Translations under genes and position numbers: made by a program
Shown: piece after piece, positions 36,636 through 45,653 of the stretch
How the letters are laid out: each line of letters opens with the position of its first letter
How positions within the stretch are numbered: the stretch's first letter is position 1
Notes under the pieces: model-generated
Database searches by the model: none
The model's input: the letters and a program-made list of their open reading frames with translations, nothing else
What the model was told of the DNA's origin: nothing
NCBI GenBank assembly: GCA_023259175.1
Contig: JAHFQV010000002.1
Span: 30,972 to 94,971, forward strand
DNA length: 64,000 bases
Source of the DNA: Oxalobacteraceae bacterium
Lineage (GTDB): Bacteria > Pseudomonadota > Gammaproteobacteria > Burkholderiales > Burkholderiaceae_D
Direction: 5' to 3'

Positions 36636-37427
36636 TCTCGCTTCATGCCAGGCCGCAATAATTTCATGCAACTGCACCAAGCCATGGGTGATTGCGGAGG
36701 GGCCTGGCGACAAAATATCGGGTGATTTAATCTCACGAACAAAACCGGTACGCAAGGCTGGAATTTGACTCCAAGCGACGCGCTCATCCAGACTCTCGGG
36801 GCGAAATTTTTTACCGCACCACGAGCCGATGATGATGTCGGGTGCTCTGCGCACTACTTCCATAGGATCGGCGATAATTCGTTCGCGAGCACTTTGAAAT
36901 TGCGACAACTCGACAAATGCATCACAAGCACCGGCCATCTGTATCAGTTCTGAAACCCAGCCTATACCCGACATCAAGGGCTCATTCCACTCTTCAAAAT
37001 AAATCTTCGGGCGCACTTCCCAAGCACGAACCTGTAGGGCAATCGCATCCATTTTCGCCTGTAATTGCTGCGTCAATTCTCCCGCTTGGGCTTCACGTTC
37101 TGTCAGTGCACCCAATACTTTAATCATACTCAATATGCCCGCGACACTGCGTTGATTAAAAACATGCACTTCGATTCCGCTGGCAATGAGCTCGCGACAG
37201 ATATCGGCCTGCAGATTAGAAAACGCGACCACGAGATCCGGCTTCACGGCCAAAATACGTTCAATTTTCGCCGTGGAAAAACCACTTATTTTAGGCTTTT
37301 CCTCGCGTGCCTGTGGTGGCCGAACTGTATAGCCTGAAATGCCGACAATGTATTCTTGCGCACCAATTGCGTACAGCGTTTCCACCGCCTCGGTTGATAA
37401 ACAGGCGATGCGTTGATAGTGACTCAT
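36618..37427 (-). CDS. BtuF-like cobalamin-binding protein without signal peptide
   Basis: 269-aa protein with the periplasmic-binding-protein fold of class III (BtuF/FepB type): ERILAVKPDLVVAFSNLQADICREL, YFEEWNEPLMSGIGWVSELIQMAG and IIGSWCGKKFRPE. It starts directly with MSHYQRIACLSTEAVETLYAIGA and has no signal peptide, so a cytoplasmic corrinoid-binding role or a sensor function is possible. It is the last gene of the riboswitch-led cob operon, 10 nt after btuF. Confidence 0.82.
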   Translation of the reverse strand: MSHYQRIACLSTEAVETLYAIGAQEYIVGISGYTVRPPQAREEKPKISGFSTAKIERILAVKPDLVVAFSNLQADICRELIASGIEVHVFNQRSVAGILSMIKVLGALTEREAQAGELTQQLQAKMDAIALQVRAWEVRPKIYFEEWNEPLMSGIGWVSELIQMAGACDAFVELSQFQSARERIIADPMEVVRRAPDIIIGSWCGKKFRPESLDERVAWSQIPALRTGFVREIKSPDILSPGPSAITHGLVQLHEIIAAWHEARSKSPA

Positions 37428-37437
37428 AATCTCACCC

Positions 37438-38364
37438 TTATCTTCTCACTTGTGCGAGCGCCTTACAGATTAATTCTGCGCCCTCAATACTGCGTGGCCC
37501 TGCACGATTTAAAAGATCGCCATCAATGGCAATCAAGGCTTTATTCTGCACCGCCCGCAACAAGGGGTAAGCTCGCCATTGCTCTAGGCCTTGCTCTTTT
37601 GCGGTCGCTTCTTCCGACTTCATTTTAATCATCCCCGTCAAGATTACTTCGGGGCTTTCTTGTAACACCGCTTCTATCGATACTACGGGTGCAGATGCAC
37701 TCAAGCCACCGAAAATATTTCGTCCACCACACACGCGAATCGCATCACTCACCATATGATGATCGTTAAGCGTGTAAATCGGTTGATGCCAAACTTGATA
37801 AAAAACGCTCACTGGCGTTTGATTTGAATAAGTCGTCTTGAGTGTTTGCAAAGCTTGTTCAAAACGATGAGCCTCGGCTTGTGCTTGTGCTTGGTTTCCC
37901 AGCATTTGTCCGTAGCGTTGCAAGCTGCTCGGTATGTCACTCAATTTCTGAGGATCGCTATAAAAAAACGGCACGCCAGAGCGTCGCAAAACGTCCAATT
38001 GCTGCTCGAAAGCACCATGCATCCAAACGATCAAGAGGTCAGGCTTCATCGCCAAAATACGTTCAATGTCGATCAAGCGGTTGTCGCCTATCCTAGGTAT
38101 CCCTTGCGCGGCCTTAGGGTAATCGCTGTATTTGACCGTACCCACAATTTTATCGCCGCCACCGACGGCATAAATCAATTCAGTGACATGCGGTGCGAGA
38201 CTAATCACACGTTGCGCAGGCTGCTTAAGCACCACTGTCTTCCCGAGATCATCGACCACACGAATTTCAGCGGCTTTAGCAAATTCAGCACAAACAAAAA
38301 TCTGCATTAAACCTAACAGGCTCAATAACAGCAGCCGAGGGGAAAACTTAGGCAATATTTTCAT
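37438..38364 (-). CDS. btuF: Vitamin B12-binding periplasmic protein
   Basis: Substrate-binding subunit for corrinoid ABC import. The 308-aa form starting MKILPKFSPRLLLLSLLG has a signal peptide cleaved near AKAAEIRV. The mature domain has QRVISLAPHVTELIYAVGGGDKIVGTVKYSDYP and DIERILAMKPDLLIVW, typical of BtuF. The start overlaps the cobD stop (ATGA); the longer open frame inside cobD is not used. Its membrane and ATPase partners BtuC and BtuD are not in the window. Confidence 0.9.
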   Translation of the reverse strand: MKILPKFSPRLLLLSLLGLMQIFVCAEFAKAAEIRVVDDLGKTVVLKQPAQRVISLAPHVTELIYAVGGGDKIVGTVKYSDYPKAAQGIPRIGDNRLIDIERILAMKPDLLIVWMHGAFEQQLDVLRRSGVPFFYSDPQKLSDIPSSLQRYGQMLGNQAQAQAEAHRFEQALQTLKTTYSNQTPVSVFYQVWHQPIYTLNDHHMVSDAIRVCGGRNIFGGLSASAPVVSIEAVLQESPEVILTGMIKMKSEEATAKEQGLEQWRAYPLLRAVQNKALIAIDGDLLNRAGPRSIEGAELICKALAQVRR

Positions 38365-39428
38365 GAGCGCAGCCGAGTCGAAAAATTTGAACTTGCATGC
38401 TGTCCCCAGGATTGCAATGCCGAATGTAGCGCCTGCCAAGCAAGCTCGTTGGCGGGCAAGCCGAAACGCAAGCCTTTGGCCGATTGGCGAAATAATCGTG
38501 TCCAGATACGGCGCTCGGCAAGAAACTGCCATAATTCCTGCGACCGTCCTTGCAGGCTTTGCTCACTACACCATTGAAACAAATCGGTACCTGCACTTTG
38601 TATGCCCTGCGTGCTCAATAATTGACGTAGGCGCAGACCTTGCAGAGACAATGTTTGGCGTGCGCTCTTTTGCCAAAGTTGATCTTGTAGTGCCAGCCTC
38701 GCGATATTTTGCGCCACTTCCCCCACCGCCCAAGGCCCCAAATGAGCGGCAAGACGATTTAATACATGGTTTTGTGCGGCGACAAAACCGAGCCTCGCCC
38801 CTGCAAGACCAAAAAATTTTCCAAATGAACGCAGTACAATCAAGCCTGCATGTTCGGTATAGGACGCAACGCTGTAATGCGGTTGAAGATCGGCAAAAGC
38901 CTCATCAACTATCAAAAACCCACCACGACAAGCCAAGTATTCTGCCCACTCTAGGAGTAGTTCAGGTTGTATCAATTCTCCGGTTGGATTATTCGGATTG
39001 CAGACGACCATGATGTCCGCTTTGCTGACTGCATTGGCCAAGCCTAAATAAGGTACTTCGCAAACTTCAAAATAGCCGGAACGGGTCCATTGGTGAAGAT
39101 GTTCGGCATAGGAAGGTGAAGAGACGACGACCCGACTTTGCGGTTGTAGCGACAAAATCCCACTCGACAAAATCCGTGGCAAAGCTTGTATCGCCGCTTG
39201 GCTGCCCGCTACCGCCAATAGATTCTCACACTGGTAATATTCCCGCGCAGCGTTTAAAAATTCTTCGTTCATTTCCGGCAAGCGATGCCAATCTTCGGCG
39301 CGTACAATATGTTCGCTAACGGGATAAAAATTTGGATTGAGTCCCGCCGAAAGATCATGCCACTCGTCTCGATTCCCACCGAAATACGCCATTGCCTGTT
39401 TCAAATTTCCACCATGATCTAACATCAT
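38361..39428 (-). CDS. cobD: L-threonine-O-3-phosphate decarboxylase
   Basis: PLP enzyme that makes (R)-1-aminopropan-2-ol O-2-phosphate, the linker between corrin ring and nucleotide loop. The 355-aa class I/II aminotransferase-fold protein begins with the CobD-type MLDHGGNLKQAMAYFG and DLSAGLNPNFYP. It has the asparagine-rich substrate/PLP stretch NPNNPTGEL and the Schiff-base lysine in RSFGKFFGLAGARLGF. The start could be either of two adjacent ATGs. It lies one base after cbiB and overlaps btuF by 4 nt. Confidence 0.93.
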   Translation of the reverse strand: MMLDHGGNLKQAMAYFGGNRDEWHDLSAGLNPNFYPVSEHIVRAEDWHRLPEMNEEFLNAAREYYQCENLLAVAGSQAAIQALPRILSSGILSLQPQSRVVVSSPSYAEHLHQWTRSGYFEVCEVPYLGLANAVSKADIMVVCNPNNPTGELIQPELLLEWAEYLACRGGFLIVDEAFADLQPHYSVASYTEHAGLIVLRSFGKFFGLAGARLGFVAAQNHVLNRLAAHLGPWAVGEVAQNIARLALQDQLWQKSARQTLSLQGLRLRQLLSTQGIQSAGTDLFQWCSEQSLQGRSQELWQFLAERRIWTRLFRQSAKGLRFGLPANELAWQALHSALQSWGQHASSNFSTRLRS

Positions 39429-39429
39429 T

Positions 39430-40377
39430 CTAGGCTCCTAAATCCCACAAAACTAGCACCATGCCGACTGCAATCCACAACAACACAGCCAGCTTGAGCA
39501 AACGCAAAGCCCGCTCAATATCGGGCGTTTGTGCGGTTGCGCCTAGTCCCAATATCGGTCGCATTTCAAGCTCACCTTGGTAGATCGCAGCACCACCCAA
39601 TTGCAATCGCAAAGCCCCCGCGCCTGCGGCCATTACCGGCCCCGCATTCGGGCTAGACCACTGCGCTGCCTGCAAACGCCAGCAACGAATTGCGCTCGCG
39701 GTATGTCCTGCCAAGGCATAACTCAATGCCGTTAAACGCGCCGGAATAAAATGAAGTACATCGTCGACACGCGCAGCGACACAGCCGAAGCGCAGATAGC
39801 GTTGCGAACGGTAACCCCACATCGCATCTAAGGTATTTGACAAACGGGCCAAGATCGCACCAGGCGCGCCCAAAATTGCAAACCAAAATAAACTGGCAAA
39901 CACCGCATCACAACCATTTTCCAAAACCGATTCAACCGTCGCTTTCACCAAGTCTTCCTCGTTCAACTGTGCGGTGTCGCGGCTCACCATATACGAAGCT
40001 AAACGTCGCGCTAGGACTAGATCTGAAGCTTGCAAGGCACGCGCCACGACCAAAGCATGCTCAGTTAAACTTTGTAATCCCAAACAAAAATATAAAATCA
40101 AGGCGTGTGCAACTAAGGCGAGAATCGGATACTTCAACTGCAAACTCTGCACCAAGAAATAGCTCAGTGCGCTCAAAGGCACAACAGCCAAAGCCCAAGC
40201 CCAAGCGCCACGCCAACGGCTCGCATCACGCCCATTCATGCGCTTTTCAATCGCAGAGGCCAGCCGTCCGAAACCCACCAAGGGATGAAATCGCCTGACC
40301 TCACCGCAGCAGCGATCCAACAATAAAGCAAGCAACATCGTTGCGAACATTTCTGGCGCAGATAGGAAAAATATCAT
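39430..40377 (-). CDS. cbiB: Adenosylcobinamide-phosphate synthase
   Basis: Inner-membrane enzyme that joins aminopropanol (phosphate) to adenosylcobyric acid. The 315-aa protein has several hydrophobic segments and family motifs DRCCGEVRRFHPLVGFG near the N-terminus, RDTAQLNEEDLVKATVESVLENGCDAVFASLFWF in the middle, and a C-terminal membrane helix. The start overlaps the cobU stop by 4 nt. Confidence 0.93.
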   Translation of the reverse strand: MIFFLSAPEMFATMLLALLLDRCCGEVRRFHPLVGFGRLASAIEKRMNGRDASRWRGAWAWALAVVPLSALSYFLVQSLQLKYPILALVAHALILYFCLGLQSLTEHALVVARALQASDLVLARRLASYMVSRDTAQLNEEDLVKATVESVLENGCDAVFASLFWFAILGAPGAILARLSNTLDAMWGYRSQRYLRFGCVAARVDDVLHFIPARLTALSYALAGHTASAIRCWRLQAAQWSSPNAGPVMAAGAGALRLQLGGAAIYQGELEMRPILGLGATAQTPDIERALRLLKLAVLLWIAVGMVLVLWDLGA

Positions 40378-40925
40378 GGCTCGCTTTTCTTTAAGATCAT
40401 GGGTAAGCCTGCCGCGACAAAAACAACTTCATGACAAAGCTGCGCAAGTGCCTGATTTAAACGTCCAGCTTCGTCCACAAACCAACGCGATAAAGCCCCC
40501 ATAGGCACAATACCTAGGCCCACTTCATTTGCGACCAAAATCACATCGGCCTGCGATGCGCTCAAGGCCTTGAATAATTTTTCGCGCTCATGAAAAAACA
40601 GGCTCCCATCGATATTGTCCGCGCTCGTTTCTAACTCCGAGGTCAAAGCACAATTACTAAGCCAGAGCGTCAAACAGTCGACCAAGATCACGTTACCTGC
40701 GTCATCGTACTGCGCCAATACCTGTGCTAAATGCAGGCTTTCTTCATGGGTCGTCCAATTCGAATTACGTCGTGCTTGATGATGCGCGATACGCATTTTC
40801 ATCTCAGCATCCAAAGCTTGCGCTGTCGCGATATAAATCAAACGCTTGCCATTGCCGATAGCACGTTTTTCCGCATAAGCACTCTTACCCGAGCGGGCGC
40901 CGCCCAAAATTAAACTTAAGCTCAT
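40374..40925 (-). CDS. cobU: Adenosylcobinamide kinase / guanylyltransferase
   Basis: Phosphorylates adenosylcobinamide and then attaches GMP to give adenosyl-GDP-cobinamide. The 183-aa form starts MSLSLILGGARSGKSAYAE with the P-loop GGARSGKS. VDCLTLWLSN and VANEVGLGIVPMGALSRWFVDEAG are family signatures. The start is chosen because the ATG overlaps the cobB stop (ATGA) and places the P-loop near the N-terminus, as in the family; the open frame runs 26 codons further upstream. Confidence 0.94.
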   Translation of the reverse strand: MSLSLILGGARSGKSAYAEKRAIGNGKRLIYIATAQALDAEMKMRIAHHQARRNSNWTTHEESLHLAQVLAQYDDAGNVILVDCLTLWLSNCALTSELETSADNIDGSLFFHEREKLFKALSASQADVILVANEVGLGIVPMGALSRWFVDEAGRLNQALAQLCHEVVFVAAGLPMILKKSEP

Positions 40926-42241
40926 ACCGGCTCTCGCATAAAAAGCTGCGCTGCTGCTTTTGGATTCGAAGGAAAATACGCATGAAAATACGAGCCGCGA
41001 CAAGACCCCACTTGATACACCGCTTCCCCTTTGGGCTTAGGGGAATCAGGCCGTAAAGAAGGGCTATATTTTTCAACTTCGGCACAAGGCAATAGCGCGG
41101 TTTCAAATCGTGAGTAATGAAAACTATGCCCTCGCAGCCCGCCTTGCGGGAATGACCAAACATATGGACCGAGCGCCGCCAAGCGTTTTTGCATAATCGC
41201 CTGCCCCGAAAAAATTCCCGCCATCGTCCACGTTTTTTCCTCAAGGTCGATCAGCTCCGCACTGAGCGCCATCATGCCACCGCACTCGGCCCAAATCGGG
41301 ATTCCTCGCGCGTTACATTGTTGAATCGAGCTTTGCCAAGCTTCAGCTTGACTTAAAACCTGCGCATGCAACTCTGGATAGCCACCGGGCAAATACACGG
41401 CATCGGCATCGGCTGGAACGGCCTCATTGGCTAAAGGAGAAAAGAAAAGCAGCACTGCACCCATGTCGCGCAAACATTGCAAATTGGCGGGATAAATAAA
41501 AGCAAATGCAGCATCTCGCGCAATTGCAATGCGTCGATTGTCAAGTAAGCGGGGTAATGGCGAGTCTGTGCATGAAGCTTCAAAACTGATCTCAGCCATC
41601 GCGTCCCAAGCACGGCTATCGAACATCAATGTCTGCGCATATGCATCGAGTAGCGCATCGATTTGCGCCACCTCATCGGGCAAAACCAAGCCTAAATGCC
41701 GTTCAGGCAAATGGGCTTCTTGCCTAGGAAAACTCGCCAGCAAGGGGATCGTACTGAGCGCATCAGACACCATTTGCGCATGCCCACTCGATGCAATCTT
41801 ATTGGCGACCACACCGATCAAATCGACAGGACCAAAGTCACGCAAACCCATCACGACGGCCCCCACCGTTTGCGCCATCGCAGAGGCATCCACTACCGCA
41901 AGCACCGGCACCCCAAATGCGCGTGCCAAATCGGCCGATGACGGCGTGCCATCATATAAACCCATCACCCCTTCGATCAAAATCACATCAGATTCTTGCG
42001 CCGCCTGCGCCAACAAGGCGCGCGATGCTTCTAGGCCGACCATCCACAAATCGAGTGAAAAAACCGGAGCGCCACTGGCACGCTCCAAGATCATAGGATC
42101 AATAAAGTCCGGTCCCGTTTTGAACACCCGGACACGCTTACCTTGCCGCGTCAATGCCCGTGCCAGAGCGGCAGTCACTGTGGTTTTACCCTGACCCGAC
42201 GCAATGGCTGATACCAACACAACTTGAGCTTGGACTACCAT
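40922..42241 (-). CDS. cobB: Cobyrinate a,c-diamide synthase
   Basis: ATP- and glutamine-dependent amidation of cobyrinate side chains a and c. The 439-aa protein has an N-terminal P-loop ATPase domain (SAIASGQGKTTVTAAL, FKTGPDFIDPMILE) and a C-terminal class I glutamine amidotransferase-like domain with YLPGGYPELHAQ and the nucleophile cysteine in WAECGGMMALS. It overlaps cobO by 7 nt and cobU by 4 nt. The partner cobyric acid synthase (cobQ) is missing from the window. Confidence 0.94.
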   Translation of the reverse strand: MVVQAQVVLVSAIASGQGKTTVTAALARALTRQGKRVRVFKTGPDFIDPMILERASGAPVFSLDLWMVGLEASRALLAQAAQESDVILIEGVMGLYDGTPSSADLARAFGVPVLAVVDASAMAQTVGAVVMGLRDFGPVDLIGVVANKIASSGHAQMVSDALSTIPLLASFPRQEAHLPERHLGLVLPDEVAQIDALLDAYAQTLMFDSRAWDAMAEISFEASCTDSPLPRLLDNRRIAIARDAAFAFIYPANLQCLRDMGAVLLFFSPLANEAVPADADAVYLPGGYPELHAQVLSQAEAWQSSIQQCNARGIPIWAECGGMMALSAELIDLEEKTWTMAGIFSGQAIMQKRLAALGPYVWSFPQGGLRGHSFHYSRFETALLPCAEVEKYSPSLRPDSPKPKGEAVYQVGSCRGSYFHAYFPSNPKAAAQLFMREPV

Positions 42242-42849
42242 TCAATTCCCTCTTGCGCCACGATGCCGTCTTTAAATGCGTGCTTAACCACTTGCATATC
42301 GGTGACGGTATCGGCCACCTCGACCAACTCTGGCAAAACACCACGCCCAGTCACAATCACATGTTGCATTTCGGGTCGCGCATCGATATCGGCAATGACT
42401 TGATGGATATCGAGGTAATGGTATTTGAGTGCGATATTAAGCTCGTCTAGCAACACCAAACCTATCTTGGGATCGCGTAAAAATTCACAGGCTTTTTGCC
42501 ACGCGAGCTGCGCTTTTTCCATATCGCGTTCCCTATCCTGCGTAACCCAAGTGTAGCCTTCCCCCATTGCATGGAAGCTGACCTCTTCCGGAAAACGTCG
42601 CAGAAATTTTTCTTCACCCGTGGACATCGCGCCTTTAATAAATTGCACCACCCCCACCTGCATTCCGTGCCCAAGCGCCCGCATCACCATGCCAAACCCA
42701 CTTGAGCTTTTACCTTTGCCGTTGCCCGCATTGATCACCAGCACGCCAGTACGTCTTTGCGCTGCAGCGATTTTATCGTCCATCAAAATTTTCTTGCGCT
42801 CCATGCGCCTTTGATGTCGGGTATTTATATTTTCTTCGGGCGTAGACAT
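42235..42849 (-). CDS. cobO: Corrinoid adenosyltransferase (CobO/BtuR family)
   Basis: Transfers the 5'-deoxyadenosyl group from ATP to cob(I)alamin precursors. The 204-aa form starts MSTPEENINTRHQRRMERKK, with P-loop NAGNGKGKSSSGFG and LVLLDELNIALKYHYLD, both family signatures. The ATG follows AGGATTGTGT; an in-frame TTG lies two codons upstream. It is the first gene after the cobalamin riboswitch. Confidence 0.94.
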   Translation of the reverse strand: MSTPEENINTRHQRRMERKKILMDDKIAAAQRRTGVLVINAGNGKGKSSSGFGMVMRALGHGMQVGVVQFIKGAMSTGEEKFLRRFPEEVSFHAMGEGYTWVTQDRERDMEKAQLAWQKACEFLRDPKIGLVLLDELNIALKYHYLDIHQVIADIDARPEMQHVIVTGRGVLPELVEVADTVTDMQVVKHAFKDGIVAQEGIEW

Positions 42850-43019
42850 ACACAATCCTCGATCTCTGGAATAAACGAATTAATAATGCACAAGCGAACG
42901 CAATCCGCCTGCCACTTAACTTCAAAGAAAATACAACATAGAAAACCAAACGACCAAGAACCCCGTAGATCGTTTGAAACTAAACCTAAATGCAAAACGC
43001 ATGCAGGCTTTTTTGTTTA

Positions 43020-43240
43020 TGGCCGGTATCCGGGCTGACCTGCATCATCTTCCGACCTTCCCATGCGCTCATTGAATAAGAGCTACAAAGTGGTTATTGC
43101 AGAAGACTACTCAAGCATTCGATAGGCTTAAGGCAGGTTCACCGTTGCGGGGGCAGCACACGCTTGCGCTTATTTCTTTGCGCCTTGTGTTTCCCGTTTA
43201 ACTGCGGACTTTGGATAAATCCGCGAGCACCAAAACAGCG
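43020..43240 (-). ncRNA. Cobalamin riboswitch
   Basis: Read on the minus strand, this leader shows hallmark segments of the cobalamin (B12) riboswitch in order: GGTGCTCGCGG, AAACGGGAAACACAAGG, GTGCTGCCCCCGCAACGGT, GGGAAGGTCGGAAGATG and GTCAGCCCGGATACCGGCC. It begins about 30 nt after the cobC stop and ends about 170 nt before cobO, so it should switch off the cobO-cobB-cobU-cbiB-cobD-btuF group when B12 is abundant. A weak hairpin just past the aptamer (about 42980-43015) may be part of the expression platform. Boundaries are approximate. Confidence 0.93.
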
Positions 43241-43272
43241 CTAGTGTAGCGACTATTGCGTCCGCCGACAAG

Positions 43273-43824
43273 CTAGTTTATTCGCGATTTTGTATATACT
43301 TCGCCGTATAAAATATTGCAAGGCGCCTCTAAAACGCGTTGTGCTAAAGCTTGGGCTGAGAGCCCTTTTTCATAGGCCAAAATACAACGCATCACACCCG
43401 CATGGCTGATGATGACGATCGGTTTTTCCGGCGAAACGCTGGCCTCAATATCCACTAGAAACTCAATCACACGCTGCGCCAATTGAAACGCACTCTCTCC
43501 GTCCCCCGGGCAATAAGAAAGCGGGGCTAGCGCCCATGCATCGATCTCTGAACGCGCAATCTCATCCCAAGCACGCAATTCCCAAGCGCCCAAATTAATT
43601 TCCATCAAACGCGCATCAAAACACGCTTGCTCATGAATGGCCGATGCTAATAATCGACAGCGTTGCGAGGGACTGGCATAGCAGACAAACGCCAAAGGAA
43701 GTTGTTGGGGCAAGCTAGAAATCAATTCATCCAAATGCCCGGGATCCGGCGCAACATCGGACTGACCATAACAAATACCGGTCTCAATTTGTAGTCGCGG
43801 ATGGCGAATTAAATAGAGCTGCAT
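43273..43824 (-). CDS. cobC: Alpha-ribazole phosphatase
   Basis: Histidine-phosphatase family enzyme removing the phosphate from alpha-ribazole-5'-phosphate (or adenosylcobalamin-5'-phosphate). The 183-aa form starts MQLYLIRHPRLQIETGICYG; the RHP motif and YGQSDV are characteristic, and a second catalytic His lies in IVIISHAGVMRCIL. The start overlaps the cobS end by 16 nt. It lies upstream of the riboswitch, so it should be transcribed with cobT/cobS and not be controlled by that switch. Confidence 0.9.
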   Translation of the reverse strand: MQLYLIRHPRLQIETGICYGQSDVAPDPGHLDELISSLPQQLPLAFVCYASPSQRCRLLASAIHEQACFDARLMEINLGAWELRAWDEIARSEIDAWALAPLSYCPGDGESAFQLAQRVIEFLVDIEASVSPEKPIVIISHAGVMRCILAYEKGLSAQALAQRVLEAPCNILYGEVYTKSRIN

Positions 43825-44570
43825 AGGCCTAGATAAACACAAAGCTCAGTGACTTGCTGTACTGCGCCCAAGCAGTCGCCCGTATAGCCACCGATGCGTT
43901 TGACATAAAATTTCGCCAGCCAGATCGTGCTTAGACTGAGCAGACCAAGTCCGAAAAGAATTTTCATGATGGGAAGGTGGGTCCATACTATCAATGCGAT
44001 GGCAGGTAAAACAACCGTGCCAATTGCAATCGCCATCTCGCCATGCGACATGGCTTGCGCCAAAGGTTTTGCTTTGCCTTCGCTTCGCACATAGTTTAAA
44101 AGCCAGATCAAACTACTGGAAGCCAGGCGCGAAAAAGTATGGGCCAGCAAAAGCGCGGGAATGACAAAACTGGTCGGCATGCTGGTGAGCGTCAACCATT
44201 TACAAAACAAGACGAGTTGAATTCCGATCGCACCATACGCCCCAATTCTAGAATCCTGCATAATTTCAAGAATACGCGCTGCAGTGTAGCCACCACCAAA
44301 ACCGTCGCACATATCCGCGAAACCGTCTTCGTGAAAAGCGCCTGTCAGCAGCAAACTTGCGACCATTGCCAACAACACGGCGATCCCTTGCGACCACAAT
44401 AAAGCGCTGCAATAAAACACCACGCCAGAAGCAGCCGCCACCACCCAACCCACCGCAGGAAAATAACGCGCAGCCTGATTCAGCCAAGCCGCGTCAAAGC
44501 CAACCCAAGCCGGAATAGGAATACGGGTAAAAAACTGTAGCGCAATCAAGAAGAGTCTGAGCTGGTGCAT
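43809..44570 (-). CDS. cobS: Cobalamin synthase (adenosylcobinamide-GDP ribazoletransferase)
   Basis: Inner-membrane enzyme joining adenosyl-GDP-cobinamide with alpha-ribazole (phosphate). The 253-aa protein starts MHQLRLFLIALQFFTRIPIP, with the motif GAFHEDGFADMCDGFGGG and DSRIGAYGAIGI, typical of CobS, and five to six membrane segments. An adjacent in-frame TTG is the only earlier start. It lies 36 nt after cobT. Confidence 0.94.
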   Translation of the reverse strand: MHQLRLFLIALQFFTRIPIPAWVGFDAAWLNQAARYFPAVGWVVAAASGVVFYCSALLWSQGIAVLLAMVASLLLTGAFHEDGFADMCDGFGGGYTAARILEIMQDSRIGAYGAIGIQLVLFCKWLTLTSMPTSFVIPALLLAHTFSRLASSSLIWLLNYVRSEGKAKPLAQAMSHGEMAIAIGTVVLPAIALIVWTHLPIMKILFGLGLLSLSTIWLAKFYVKRIGGYTGDCLGAVQQVTELCVYLGLCSSI

Positions 44571-44605
44571 CAATCTTTTCCATTTAATCTAGTCTTGAGG
44601 AGAGT

Positions 44606-45649
44606 TTAAACGAGCACTTCTTTCTCACTCACACTGGCCGAAGCAAACGTCGCCATCTGGTTTAAAAAATTCACTGCCGCTTGCACCAAGGGATACGCCA
44701 AAGCACTCCCGGTTCCTTCACCTAAACGCAAATCCAATTTCAAAAGCGGTTTCACACCCAGAAAATCCAACATCTTTGCATGTCCACTTTCATCCGACTG
44801 ATGCGCAAAGATGCAATAGTCGACAATATTAGGGGCGATTTTTGCGGCGATCAACAGGGCGCTGGTCACAATGAATCCATCGATCAATAAAATCTTACCT
44901 CGCTCAGCCGCAGCGAGCATCGCCCCCACCATCGTGGCGATTTCAAAGCCGCCATAGCAAGCCAATATCGTGAGCGCATCATCTTGCTGCCCGTGGAGGC
45001 CGACCGCGCTTTCGATCACGCTTTGTTTGTGCGCGATTCCGGTAGCATCCAAACCCGTACCGGCACCAACGCAAAGCGCAATATCCAAACCTGTGACCGC
45101 ATGCATCAGGGCCGCCGCCGAAGTCGTATTGCCGATGCCCATTTCGCCAAAGCCCACAAGCTGCCCTTTAAAATCACGCAGCAAATTCATGCCGTTTTGT
45201 AGCGCTTGTTGGCATTGCGTCTGACTCATTGCAGCCGCTTGCGCGAAATTGGCCGTCCCGTGTGCAATCTTTAAATCGTGTAAGCCCTGACGCACACCAA
45301 AATCATGATTTACCCCGGCATCAATGATTGCTAAAGCCATTTTATTTTGCTGTGCAAATACATTAATCGCAGCACCGCCGGCCAAAAAATTTTCCACCAT
45401 TTGCCAAGTCACCTCTTGCGGAAACGCAGAAACACCTTCGGCAACTACACCATGATCGCCGGCAAAAATAAAAATGCAGGACTCCGACAACACCGGGGTA
45501 CAGGTTCGCTGAATTAAACCTATCTGATGCGCCAAGGATTCTAGCCGCCCTAGGCTAGCCAAAGGTTTGGTTTTCTGATTAATGGCCAGCGTCAACTCGG
45601 CGGCGAGCGCCGGATTGTGGGTGGATGCGATCACAGGAAAAGTCATCAT
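44606..45649 (-). CDS. cobT: Nicotinate-nucleotide:dimethylbenzimidazole phosphoribosyltransferase
   Basis: Makes alpha-ribazole phosphate from dimethylbenzimidazole and nicotinate mononucleotide. The 347-aa protein has IFAGDHGVVAEGVSAFPQEVTWQM, GFGEMGIGNTTSAAAL and the C-terminal LRLGEGTGSALAYPLV, with the catalytic glutamate in the last motif. The start is the first of two ATGs, four bases after the stop of the upstream ABC ATPase, so translation is probably coupled to it. Confidence 0.95.
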   Translation of the reverse strand: MMTFPVIASTHNPALAAELTLAINQKTKPLASLGRLESLAHQIGLIQRTCTPVLSESCIFIFAGDHGVVAEGVSAFPQEVTWQMVENFLAGGAAINVFAQQNKMALAIIDAGVNHDFGVRQGLHDLKIAHGTANFAQAAAMSQTQCQQALQNGMNLLRDFKGQLVGFGEMGIGNTTSAAALMHAVTGLDIALCVGAGTGLDATGIAHKQSVIESAVGLHGQQDDALTILACYGGFEIATMVGAMLAAAERGKILLIDGFIVTSALLIAAKIAPNIVDYCIFAHQSDESGHAKMLDFLGVKPLLKLDLRLGEGTGSALAYPLVQAAVNFLNQMATFASASVSEKEVLV

Positions 45650-45653
45650 CAAA

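Noticed and set aside
38183..39013. Plus-strand open frame of 276 codons opposite cobD/btuF
   Set aside because: It is antisense to two clearly recognised genes and has no recognisable domain.
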